Below are positions 57,633-64,000 of a DNA stretch of 64,000 nt, one piece after another. The stretch is from positions 4,305,074 through 4,369,073 of the forward strand of contig NZ_CP041186.1 in NCBI RefSeq assembly GCF_006517175.1, given 5' to 3'. The notes under the pieces were generated by a model, which saw only the letters and a list, made by a program, of their open reading frames with translations, did no database searches and was not told the DNA's origin. The position numbers were made by a program, and so were the translations under genes. The stretch is from Persicimonas caeni (GTDB taxonomy: Bacteria > Myxococcota_A > Bradymonadia > Bradymonadales > Bradymonadaceae). Positions within the stretch are counted from its first letter, which is position 1. The number at the start of each line of letters is the position of its first letter.

Positions 57633-58004
57633 ATGTCCACTGAATCGAAGGAATGTTGTCCGCCGCCAGCAGCGCCCGAGGAGGTCTCCGGCGCGGAGGT
57701 CTTCGACGCCGACCAGTTGGCCGCGTATGCCAAGGCGCTGGGGCATCCGGCGCGCGTGGCCATCATGCGTCTGTTGATGGAGAAGAATGCGTGCATCTGC
57801 GGCGAGATCGTCGACGAGTTACCGCTTGCCCAGTCGACCGTGTCGCAGCACCTCAAGCAACTCAAAGCCGCCGGGCTCATCCGCGGCGAGGTGGACGGCC
57901 CGAGGGTGTGCTACTGCGTCGAGCCGGCGGCCGTCGCCCGGTTTCGCGCCCTGGTGGACCTGTTCGTTTCCCCGGGCAGCCCGAGCAACGAGGAAGCTCA
58001 ATGA
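57633..58004 (+). CDS. arsR: ArsR-family arsenic-responsive repressor
   Basis: A 123-aa ArsR/SmtB repressor that should release DNA when it binds As(III). The winged helix spans ~30-90 ([20 protein letters not shown], then [20 protein letters not shown]). Cys pairs are present at 8/9, 54/56 (NACICGE, at the start of the usual metal-binding helix) and 93/95 (VCYC); which of these bind As cannot be told from sequence. GAGGAAGA lies before the ATG. Its stop overlaps the acr3 start, so repressor and pump are coupled. Confidence 0.9.
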   Translation: MSTESKECCPPPAAPEEVSGAEVFDADQLAAYAKALGHPARVAIMRLLMEKNACICGEIVDELPLAQSTVSQHLKQLKAAGLIRGEVDGPRVCYCVEPAAVARFRALVDLFVSPGSPSNEEAQ

Positions 58005-59077
58005 CGAGTCGAGACGTCGAGTACGACAACCTCATCGAGGGCGCCAACAAGGATATCGGCTTCTTCGAGCGCTACCTGACGGTGTGGGTGGCGCTGTGTA
58101 TCGCTGCGGGCATCGCCATCGGCCAGTTCGTGCCGTTCGTGCCCGACGTGCTTGGCGAGTTGACCTACGCCGAGGTCAACCTGCCCATCGCGGTGCTCAT
58201 CTGGGTGATGATCTTTCCGATGATGCTCCAGGTCGACTTCAAGAGCGTTGTCGGGGTCAAAAACGAGCCCCGGGGGCTGACGATCACGCTGGTGGCGAAC
58301 TGGCTCATCAAGCCGTTTTCGATGTTCGCGATCGCCTGGTTGTTCTTCAACGTGGTCTTCGAGCCGTATATCACCCCCGAACTTCGCGGCGAGTACCTGG
58401 CCGGGGCGGTGTTGTTGGGCGCGGCGCCATGTACGGCGATGGTCTTCGTGTGGAGCTACCTGACCCGTGGCGACGCCGCCTACACGCTGGTGCAGGTGGC
58501 CATCAACGACCTGATCATGTTGTTCGCGTTCGCCCCGATCGTCATGTTCTTGCTGGGCTTGGGCGACATTTTCGTGCCCTGGGAGACGGTGCTGCTGTCG
58601 GTGGTGCTCTACGTCGTCATCCCGCTGGTCGCCGGCTACGCGACACGCACCGCGCTCATCAACAAGAAGGGAAAGGCGTGGTTCGACGAGCAGTTTCTGC
58701 CCAAGTTCGGCCCGGTGACCATGATCGGGCTGCTGGCGACGTTGGTGCTCTTGTTCTCGTTTCAGGGCGAGGTCATCCTCGACAACCCGCTGCACATCGT
58801 GCTGATCGCGATTCCGTTGATCTTGCAGACCTTCTTCATCTTTGCGCTGGCCTACGGCTGGGCGAAAGCCTGGAAGGTGCGCCACTGCATCGCCGCGCCG
58901 GCCGCCCTGATCGGCTCGAGCAACTTCTTCGAACTCGCCGTCGCCGCCGCCATCGTCTTGTTCGGCATCCACTCGGGCGCTGCCTTGGTCACCGTCGTCG
59001 GTGTCCTGGTCGAGGTGCCCCTGATGCTGGCGCTCGTGCGCATCGCCAACGGGACCAAATCGTATTTTCCGCAGTGA
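58001..59077 (+). CDS. acr3: arsenite efflux transporter ACR3
   Basis: A 358-aa ten-helix transporter of the ACR3 type, which exports arsenite. The family marks are visible: [20 protein letters not shown] after helix 2, the conserved Cys in [20 protein letters not shown], and the helix with the conserved Glu, [20 protein letters not shown]. It overlaps arsR (ATGA), and arsC follows after 54 bases. Length is typical of bacterial ACR3. Confidence 0.92.
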   Translation: MTSRDVEYDNLIEGANKDIGFFERYLTVWVALCIAAGIAIGQFVPFVPDVLGELTYAEVNLPIAVLIWVMIFPMMLQVDFKSVVGVKNEPRGLTITLVANWLIKPFSMFAIAWLFFNVVFEPYITPELRGEYLAGAVLLGAAPCTAMVFVWSYLTRGDAAYTLVQVAINDLIMLFAFAPIVMFLLGLGDIFVPWETVLLSVVLYVVIPLVAGYATRTALINKKGKAWFDEQFLPKFGPVTMIGLLATLVLLFSFQGEVILDNPLHIVLIAIPLILQTFFIFALAYGWAKAWKVRHCIAAPAALIGSSNFFELAVAAAIVLFGIHSGAALVTVVGVLVEVPLMLALVRIANGTKSYFPQ

Positions 59078-59131
59078 ACAAACCCACGACTGATCAACCC
59101 AGACCGACGCGTCTCGACAAGGAGCAGTACG

Positions 59132-59986
59132 ATGAAGAGCATTTTGTTTTTGTGTGTCGCCAACTCCGCGCGAAGCCAGATGGCAGAAGGCTTGGCGCGC
59201 GACCTCTTCGGTGACGAGGTGCGCGTGCAGTCGGCCGGCTCGAATCCGTCGCGAGTCAACCCGTGGGCGATCGAGGCGATGGGCGAGGTCGGCATCAGCC
59301 TCGACGGCCAGGCGTCGACCTCGGTCGACGACGTCGATCCGGCGTCGGTGGACACGGTGATCACGCTGTGCGCCGAGGAGGTCTGCCCGGCCTTTTTGTC
59401 CGACGCCGAGCGTTATCACTGGCCCATCGATGACCCCGACAGCGACGACCCTGGCGTCGGCGACGAGGAGATGCTCGCGCGGTTTCGCCAGGCGCGCGAC
59501 AAGATCAAGATGCGCCTCGAGATCCTCGCCGCCCTCCAGAACCGACCCGAAAGCCCGGAGCCGACCGAGTTTCACGGCAGCATCCGCGTGCCCGACCTGC
59601 CGGCGGCGGCCAGGTTTTATAGCTGGCTGCTCGACGTCGAGCCCAAGGCGTGGACGCATCGGTACGTGACCTTTGTGAGCGAGAAGCTTCGCACCAATTT
59701 TGTGATTCTGGTCGACGACGGCAAGACGCTGCACCACGACACGCTGTATCACCTGGGCATCGCTCTGGCCGACAAGGACGCCGTGGTCGACGCGTATCAC
59801 CGAGCCTGCGAAGCCGGCTTCCACGTCGAAAAGCCGCCGCGCACGACCTGGCGCGGTACGCCGCTGCACGAGCTGTGGCTCAAAGATCCCGGCGGCAACC
59901 TCATCGAGCTGTATGCCCGACTGACCGAAGAGGAGTTGGCTCAGATGCCGGCAGATAAGGAGCCGGTCTTTCTGGTGGCGACCTAA
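59132..59986 (+). CDS. arsC: ArsC arsenate reductase fused to a VOC domain
   Basis: A 284-aa fusion. Residues 1-~130 are a low-molecular-weight phosphatase-type arsenate reductase: the CX5R loop (C8-VANSA-R14), relay Cys at 80 and 85 ([11 protein letters not shown]) and [12 protein letters not shown]. It reduces arsenate to arsenite for ACR3. Residues ~145-265 are a VOC/glyoxalase-fold domain like ArsI/CadI ([20 protein letters not shown] up to [14 protein letters not shown]), with possible metal ligands His, His and Glu. The adjacent Cys pair of true ArsI C-As lyases is not seen. It is the third gene of the ars operon. Confidence 0.85.
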   Translation: MKSILFLCVANSARSQMAEGLARDLFGDEVRVQSAGSNPSRVNPWAIEAMGEVGISLDGQASTSVDDVDPASVDTVITLCAEEVCPAFLSDAERYHWPIDDPDSDDPGVGDEEMLARFRQARDKIKMRLEILAALQNRPESPEPTEFHGSIRVPDLPAAARFYSWLLDVEPKAWTHRYVTFVSEKLRTNFVILVDDGKTLHHDTLYHLGIALADKDAVVDAYHRACEAGFHVEKPPRTTWRGTPLHELWLKDPGGNLIELYARLTEEELAQMPADKEPVFLVAT

Positions 59987-60125
59987 GCGGATCGGTGGCG
60001 AGGTGAGCGGAGGAGGGTGGAGGAGGGTGGACGCATTGACCCGAGCAAGCGGCGCGACGAGGCTTGAGCCAGCGGGCGTCGATGGATAGTCTGCGGCCGC
60101 TCTCTCGACGGTAGGAATCAAAGCA

Positions 60126-60416
60126 ATGCGCCATCTGCACACGGTCACCGAGACTTTTCAAATCACCGGCGTCGGCCTGGCGGTCGCCCGCTACTCGCTC
60201 GACGAGTTGGAGGCGGAGGGGATCGAGTTCGGGCAGCGCTTCGAGGTCAAGGTCCACACCCCCGACGGGGCGGTGTGGCGCACCCAGGCGGTGGTACCGG
60301 TGCAATTCGTCGACCCCGCGCCCGAGCGCCACGTGCGCTGCTACAGCCTCTTCTTGCCCACCGCGACCCCCGAGCAAGTGCCGGTGGGGTCGGAGATCTT
60401 CGTGCGGTTGAATTGA
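60126..60416 (+). CDS. hypothetical small beta-rich protein
   Basis: A 96-aa protein (MRHLHTVTETFQITGVGLAV...) with predicted beta strands throughout. The start recalls the beta-barrel domain of translation GTPases (FQITGVGLAV), but the match is too weak for a call. It lies 140 bases after the ars operon and probably has its own promoter. A C-rich tandem tract follows. Confidence 0.5.
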   Translation: MRHLHTVTETFQITGVGLAVARYSLDELEAEGIEFGQRFEVKVHTPDGAVWRTQAVVPVQFVDPAPERHVRCYSLFLPTATPEQVPVGSEIFVRLN

Positions 60417-60419
60417 GGC

Positions 60420-60472
60420 GCCCCAAGACCCCAAGCCCCCAAACCCCAAATCCCCAACCCCCCAAGACCCCA
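60420..60472 (+). repeat. short CCCCAA-type tandem tract
   Basis: An irregular run of CCCCAAGA, CCCCAAG, CCCCCAAA and CCCCAAAT units fills the gap between two genes and reaches the start codon of the second. The complementary strand is G-rich in runs of four to six, so it could form a G-quadruplex. Runs like this are prone to length change. Confidence 0.7.
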
Positions 60473-61261
60473 ATGAACCCCATGCTCCGCGACGCCTACG
60501 AATCCACCACCTACGTTGCGTCGACGCCACGGGGGCGGCTGCGTGTGCGTGTCGGCGAGGGGCATGCCGAGCTCGACGCGTTGCTCGAGGAGCACCACGC
60601 CGAGCAGTGGGCGTATATCACCGCCTGGAATCCCGGCTCGGAGTTGCTCAGTCCGCTGGAGAATCACGAGCGCCAAAAGGAGCTCGAGGGTGAGCTTCGC
60701 GAGGCGGGGTACACGTTTTTTCGCGGCAGCGGGGTGCCCGACAGCGATGATTGGGACGCCGAGGAGAGCGTTCTGGTCGTGGGAATTGCGCGCTCGGAGG
60801 CGGTGCGGTTGGGCGCGGCGTACGGGCAGAATGCCATCGTCTACGGTCGGTCGGGTGGGGAGGCGGAGCTTGTGTGGTGTGACGCCGAGCCCCCGCAGAG
60901 TTCGGCCGACGAGAGTTCGGCCAACAAGAGCGCGGCCGACGAGGTGGTGGACGTGTTCGCCATGCCCGCCGAGCTCCCCGGCGACGACGAGTTTTTCGAG
61001 GTGCTCGCCCGCGGCGAGGACGTGCGTGTCGAGCGGATTATCTCGCACGGGCATACCACGCCGGACGGGGAGTGGTACGACCAGGAGGACGGCGAGTGGG
61101 TCGTCTTGTTGCAGGGGGAGGCGACGCTCCTGTGGGAGGACGGGACCACGACCGAGCTCGGGGCGGGCGAGGCGGTATTTATCGAGGCGCATCGGCGGCA
61201 TCGGGTGGTGCGTACCTCCAGCGAGCCGCCGTGTATCTGGCTAGCGGTGCACGGGCGCTGA
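60473..61261 (+). CDS. DUF3293-cupin fusion protein
   Basis: A 262-aa protein (or 259 aa from the ATG at 60482; neither has a good ribosome site). Residues ~5-145 fit DUF3293 (AYITAWNPGSELLSPLENHE, then SVLVVGIARSEAVRLGAAYG and IVYG). A Ser/Ala/Asp linker (~152-165) joins a cupin domain of the type normally found alone at ~110 aa: ERIISHGHTTPDGEWYDQED, WVVLLQGEATLLWEDG and IEAHRRHRV. The cupin His/Glu ligands are present. Function unknown; the fusion suggests a metal-dependent activity combined with the DUF3293 fold. Confidence 0.7.
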   Translation: MNPMLRDAYESTTYVASTPRGRLRVRVGEGHAELDALLEEHHAEQWAYITAWNPGSELLSPLENHERQKELEGELREAGYTFFRGSGVPDSDDWDAEESVLVVGIARSEAVRLGAAYGQNAIVYGRSGGEAELVWCDAEPPQSSADESSANKSAADEVVDVFAMPAELPGDDEFFEVLARGEDVRVERIISHGHTTPDGEWYDQEDGEWVVLLQGEATLLWEDGTTTELGAGEAVFIEAHRRHRVVRTSSEPPCIWLAVHGR

Positions 61262-61351
61262 AGCGCCGCGCCTCCGCGCCACAAGCAGCAGGGGGAGAAC
61301 GGCAACGAACATGACGCACGTCAGTGCGGCATCATTGAGGCGTCTTTAGAT

Positions 61352-61804
61352 ATGAGCGACTTCCAACCCAAAGATCCCAACTTCGAGCAGCGTGTGCGCG
61401 ACGGCTTTGCCAGGCAGGCCGTCATGGACCTCTTCGGCGCGCGACTCCTGCGCGTCGAGCCCGGTGAGGTCGACATCGAGCTGGACTACGACGAGAAACT
61501 CACCCAGCAGGGCGGCTTTCTGCACGCGGGCGTGGTGACCACCATCGCCGACAGCGCCTGCGGGTTCGCTGGCCTGACGCTGATGCCGGCGGGGTCGGAC
61601 GTGCTGGCGGTGGAGTTCAAGATGAACCTGATGCGCCCGGCGGTCGGCGAGCGCTTTGTGGCCACCGGGCGGGTGCTCAAGTCGGGGCGCACGCTGACGG
61701 TGTGCCGCGGCGAGGTGTACGCGTTTGCCGACGGGGTGCGCAAAGAGGTCGCGGCGATGCAGGCGACGATGTTCTGTGTGTCGACGGCTGAGGAAAAGCC
61801 CTAG
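61352..61804 (+). CDS. PaaI-type hotdog thioesterase
   Basis: A 150-aa single hotdog-fold protein with the PaaI motif QQGGFLHAGVVTTIADSACG (Gly-Gly, His and catalytic Asp) and FKMNLMRPAVGERFVATGRV. It should hydrolyse acyl- or aryl-CoA thioesters. Length typical. Its stop codon shares the bases CTAG (61801-61804) with the stop of the convergent gene 61801-62664. Confidence 0.85.
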   Translation: MSDFQPKDPNFEQRVRDGFARQAVMDLFGARLLRVEPGEVDIELDYDEKLTQQGGFLHAGVVTTIADSACGFAGLTLMPAGSDVLAVEFKMNLMRPAVGERFVATGRVLKSGRTLTVCRGEVYAFADGVRKEVAAMQATMFCVSTAEEKP

Positions 61805-62664
61805 AACCGAAAGATGGCTTGCAGGCCCGCGCCGTCGGCCGAGGGGTTGAACGCGATGTCGACGGTGTCCGGCTCGGTCACCTCGACGGTGATGAGGGTG
61901 AGCACGCCGACGGCGGCCAGCCCCGCCCCGCCGTACAGCAAGTATTTGTTGGTGCGCTCGGCGATGACGATGCCGTCTTCGTAGGTCTGGTAAGCGGGGT
62001 CTTTGATGAGCGCTTCTTCGTTGCAGGCGGGCCCGGAGGCGCCGTCGCGGTCGACCTGGCAGCCGTAGCGTCGAACGAAGTAGGGCTCGACGGCGTCGAT
62101 GGCGCTATCTTCGATGGCGCTCTTGAGCGGCACCGAGGCGGCGACGAGGCCGCCCAAAAAGATGGTCGTCCAGCCAAAGACCTGCCAGCCGACGCGCATC
62201 GTCGACGGCTGCGAAGGCGCGGGCAGTGGCGTGTTTGCGAAATTGGGCTGCACCTCTTGCAGATCTGCAGGTGAGCGGGTCGGTCTGGTCGACGTCGGAA
62301 CGCAGCGCGCGTCAAAACCTTCCAGTGCACCGGAAGCATATTCCTGAAGTTTTTTCCGGTTCGGGGCGGCGGCCGCGACGCGGTAGGCCTGTTTTGCCGC
62401 CGCACAGTGGCCGAGTTTCTCGAGCGCGTAGCCCCGGTAGTAGGTGATTCGCGGGTCGTCGCTCGTGCGTCGGAGGTTGTCGAGCAGTTCGAGCCCGTAG
62501 CCGTAATTGCCCTCTTGGAGGGCCTGGACGGCCGCGTCGATGCCCGGTTTCGCACTCTGAGCGTACGCAGAGGGGGCTGGGAGCGAGCTGGCGGCCAGCA
62601 GCGCCAGACTCGTCAGTGTGACCAACAAAGCTCGACTTGCGCGAGCGGAGACTTGAATCGCCAT
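61801..62664 (-). CDS. secreted/envelope TPR-like protein with C-terminal TM helices
   Basis: A 287-aa protein with a signal peptide (ALLVTLTSLALLAASSLPAP, then AYAQ). Residues ~40-110 form two tetratricopeptide-like helix pairs (GNYGYGLELLDNLRRTSDDP, ITYYRGYALEKLGHCAAAKQ). A Pro/Thr linker follows, then a membrane helix (VFGWTTIFLGGLVAASVPL), a loop with two Cys and a second helix (YLLYGGAGLAAVGVLTLITV). This signal-TPR-TM layout is common in myxobacteria-like envelopes. The start at 62664 is chosen for the signal peptide. Confidence 0.65.
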   Translation of the reverse strand: MAIQVSARASRALLVTLTSLALLAASSLPAPSAYAQSAKPGIDAAVQALQEGNYGYGLELLDNLRRTSDDPRITYYRGYALEKLGHCAAAKQAYRVAAAAPNRKKLQEYASGALEGFDARCVPTSTRPTRSPADLQEVQPNFANTPLPAPSQPSTMRVGWQVFGWTTIFLGGLVAASVPLKSAIEDSAIDAVEPYFVRRYGCQVDRDGASGPACNEEALIKDPAYQTYEDGIVIAERTNKYLLYGGAGLAAVGVLTLITVEVTEPDTVDIAFNPSADGAGLQAIFRF

Positions 62665-62789
62665 CGAGTGGCCTCTTCGCAGATGAGAGAGACAAGGCTG
62701 CCCGGCGCGACGGGGTCGCGCCATCTGCGAAGATGTGATGCAAGGTGTGGGCCAGTGATGGATGCATTCGCTCCGATTTACAAAGTTAC

Positions 62790-63488
62790 CTACAGCTTCG
62801 GACAAAACCCCTCGAACTCGCCGCGGTCGTAGTGGCCGAAGTCGTTTTTGAGCGTGTACGGATAGGAGTGCTCGCCGGTGCCGGTCTGCGGTCGGCCGCG
62901 CACGTCGAAGGAGGTGACGTCGAAGCTGCACGCGGCCAAGTACCAGGCCGAGCGGGTGCGGTCGTGCTGGAAGTCGAGGGTGTAGCTCCAGCGGTGGCCG
63001 GAGGTGCCTCCGGATTGGGTGATCGCGAAGCGGCCGTGGGAGGCTTCGAGCTCGACGGTGGGGCCGAGCATGCCGAACTCGTGTTCGGTGCGCAGAAGCT
63101 CGGCGTTCATCGCGGCGAGGCGGGCGAAGGGCTCGCCCTGGACGACGATGAGGACGTAGCGGGTGCGCGGCAGCGGGTAGCTGTCGACGCGCTGGCCGCT
63201 CTGCTTGTGTTCGACGAGCGCGACCATGTCTTGGCGGCCGTCCTGGTCGAGGTCGGCGCGCGCCCTGCCGAAGACGACCCACCCGTCGGGGACGAAGTGG
63301 TCGAGCGACTGGTCCACGGGCTGGCTGGGGCGTGTCGGTTGCGAGCGAATCGCCTGGGCGGCGTTCTGCTCGGTCGCCGACGTCGCCGACGGCGCGGCCG
63401 ACGCGCCAGCGCAGCTCGCGGCGAGGGCCGCGGCGGCCAACACGACCCACGGAAGCGAAGAGATACGAGAAAGAGGCGTCAAAAACAT
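62790..63488 (-). CDS. lipoprotein with FG-GAP-like segment
   Basis: A 232-aa protein with a signal peptide and lipobox (ALAASCAGAS) and an Ala/Ser/Thr linker. WVVFGRARADLDQDGRQDMV is one FG-GAP/VCBS-type calcium-binding loop (DLDQDGRQD). The rest is beta-rich (GRFAITQSGGTSGHRWSYTL) with two Cys that could pair. Probably an outer-membrane lipoprotein of unknown role, transcribed alone. Confidence 0.6.
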   Translation of the reverse strand: MFLTPLSRISSLPWVVLAAAALAASCAGASAAPSATSATEQNAAQAIRSQPTRPSQPVDQSLDHFVPDGWVVFGRARADLDQDGRQDMVALVEHKQSGQRVDSYPLPRTRYVLIVVQGEPFARLAAMNAELLRTEHEFGMLGPTVELEASHGRFAITQSGGTSGHRWSYTLDFQHDRTRSAWYLAACSFDVTSFDVRGRPQTGTGEHSYPYTLKNDFGHYDRGEFEGFCPKL

Positions 63489-63624
63489 GGTCTCACCCGA
63501 TGGTTTGCTGGAAGCTCCAACGATTATCGAGTGTCAGCCTAAGTCGCCGTTGTTGTGTCGGTTTGGCGAGGGTGTGGCGATCTCGTGCAATGCGGGTGAG
63601 CGAATGTGGGCGCTCGCCGCCGAG

Positions 63625-64000
63625 CTACCACTCGATAGCTTGGCCGTCCCAGGCATAAAAGCCGCCGGTGTCGTCGGGGCCGAGGCCGTCGATGACCTCG
63701 AGGAGTTGGTCGACGGCGCGCTCGACCGAGAAGAGCTTTTCGGGTTTGACGTTACCCTGAAACGGCTCGCTCAGAGCGGTGTCGACGGTGCCCGGGTGCA
63801 GCGCGACGACGACGGTCTCGGGGGCCTTTCGGCCCATCTCGATGGACATCGTGCGGGTGAATTGGTTGAGCGCGGCCTTCGAGGCGCGGTAGCCGTACCA
63901 GCCGCCCAGGTAGTTGTCGCCGATGCTTCCGACGCGCGCCGACATATTCGCCCACACCGCGCGGCGACCGTGGCGAAAGAGGCTGTGGAAGTGCTTGGCC
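63625..64000 (-). CDS. short-chain dehydrogenase, C-terminal part
   Basis: The frame continues past the window end; 124 C-terminal residues are visible. They hold the SDR catalytic motif YRASK (Tyr and Lys), the preceding SARVGSIGDNYLGGWYGYRA and VVALHPGTVDTALSEPF after it, as in CsgA/C-factor-like NAD(P)-dependent dehydrogenases. The N-terminal Rossmann glycine motif lies outside. Substrate unknown. Confidence 0.85.
   Translation of the reverse strand, partial: AKHFHSLFRHGRRAVWANMSARVGSIGDNYLGGWYGYRASKAALNQFTRTMSIEMGRKAPETVVVALHPGTVDTALSEPFQGNVKPEKLFSVERAVDQLLEVIDGLGPDDTGGFYAWDGQAIEW

Noticed and set aside
57998..60148. 716-codon open frame antisense to the arsenic operon
   Set aside because: acr3 and arsC on the plus strand are certain from their motifs; the antisense product is His/Gln/Arg-rich noise.
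1..64000. Search for tRNA and rRNA genes
   Set aside because: No stretch with tRNA cloverleaf landmarks or rRNA conserved sequence was recognised by eye; a covariance-model scan would be needed to exclude a tRNA.

Overview
The window is high-GC DNA from a Gram-negative bacterium. The lipoproteins with Asp/Ser-rich linkers, the ASH-type and RCC1-type repeat proteins, the many intergenic repeat families and the gene content suggest a deltaproteobacterial/myxobacteria-like lineage such as Bradymonadia. That assignment is inference; no rRNA or tRNA is present to test it.

Layout. 1-2,800: the end of an unknown gene, a BrnT/BrnA toxin-antitoxin pair between two ~100-bp direct repeats, a DUF3800-like gene and a hypothetical gene. 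2,800-14,000: a repeat-rich scrapyard with a 165-bp inverted-repeat element, fragments of a Tc/Rhs toxin gene, an orphan toxin tip with an immunity candidate, a decaying membrane-protein operon, an S41-like lipoprotein, and an IS66 element inserted (8-bp target duplication) into an IS5-family transposase gene. 14,060-30,500: a complete Tc toxin locus, a 2,766-aa TcA on the minus strand divergent from a 2,432-aa TcB-TcC fusion, followed by an overlapping immunity gene. 31,000-45,700: three more copies of the tcC part, each lacking the 5' end, each ending at the same Rhs core boundary in a different C-terminal tip, and each followed by a different immunity candidate. One tip carries the Asp/His/Glu signature of the colicin E3 16S rRNA nuclease. 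A repeat that carries a rho-independent terminator lies upstream of each truncated copy. 45,700-47,900: more repeats, an IS21 istB remnant, another tcC fragment and an ASH-type lipoprotein.

48,000-54,750 is a phage-like module with divergent control: a leftward operon with a YqaJ-type exonuclease and an ERF-type annealing protein, and a rightward set with an XRE regulator, a helix-turn-helix protein, a NUMOD4-type protein, a membrane/coiled-coil protein, a metallophosphoesterase and an SLT-type lysin. No capsid, tail, terminase or integrase gene is visible. 54,870-64,000 is ordinary chromosome: a large membrane protein, an outer-membrane-like lipoprotein, an arsenic operon (arsR, acr3, arsC fused to a VOC domain), small metabolic genes and an SDR gene cut by the window end.

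How the parts may work together: TcA would form the pore and TcBC the cocoon that carries the toxic tip. Only the first copy has the parts needed for assembly. The three truncated copies look like a library of alternative tips with matching immunity genes that could replace the expressed tip by recombination within the conserved Rhs core. Sequence alleles are shuffled among the four cores, which supports past exchange. A recombination gene pair (exonuclease plus annealing protein) lies a few kilobases away; any link between the two is a hypothesis.
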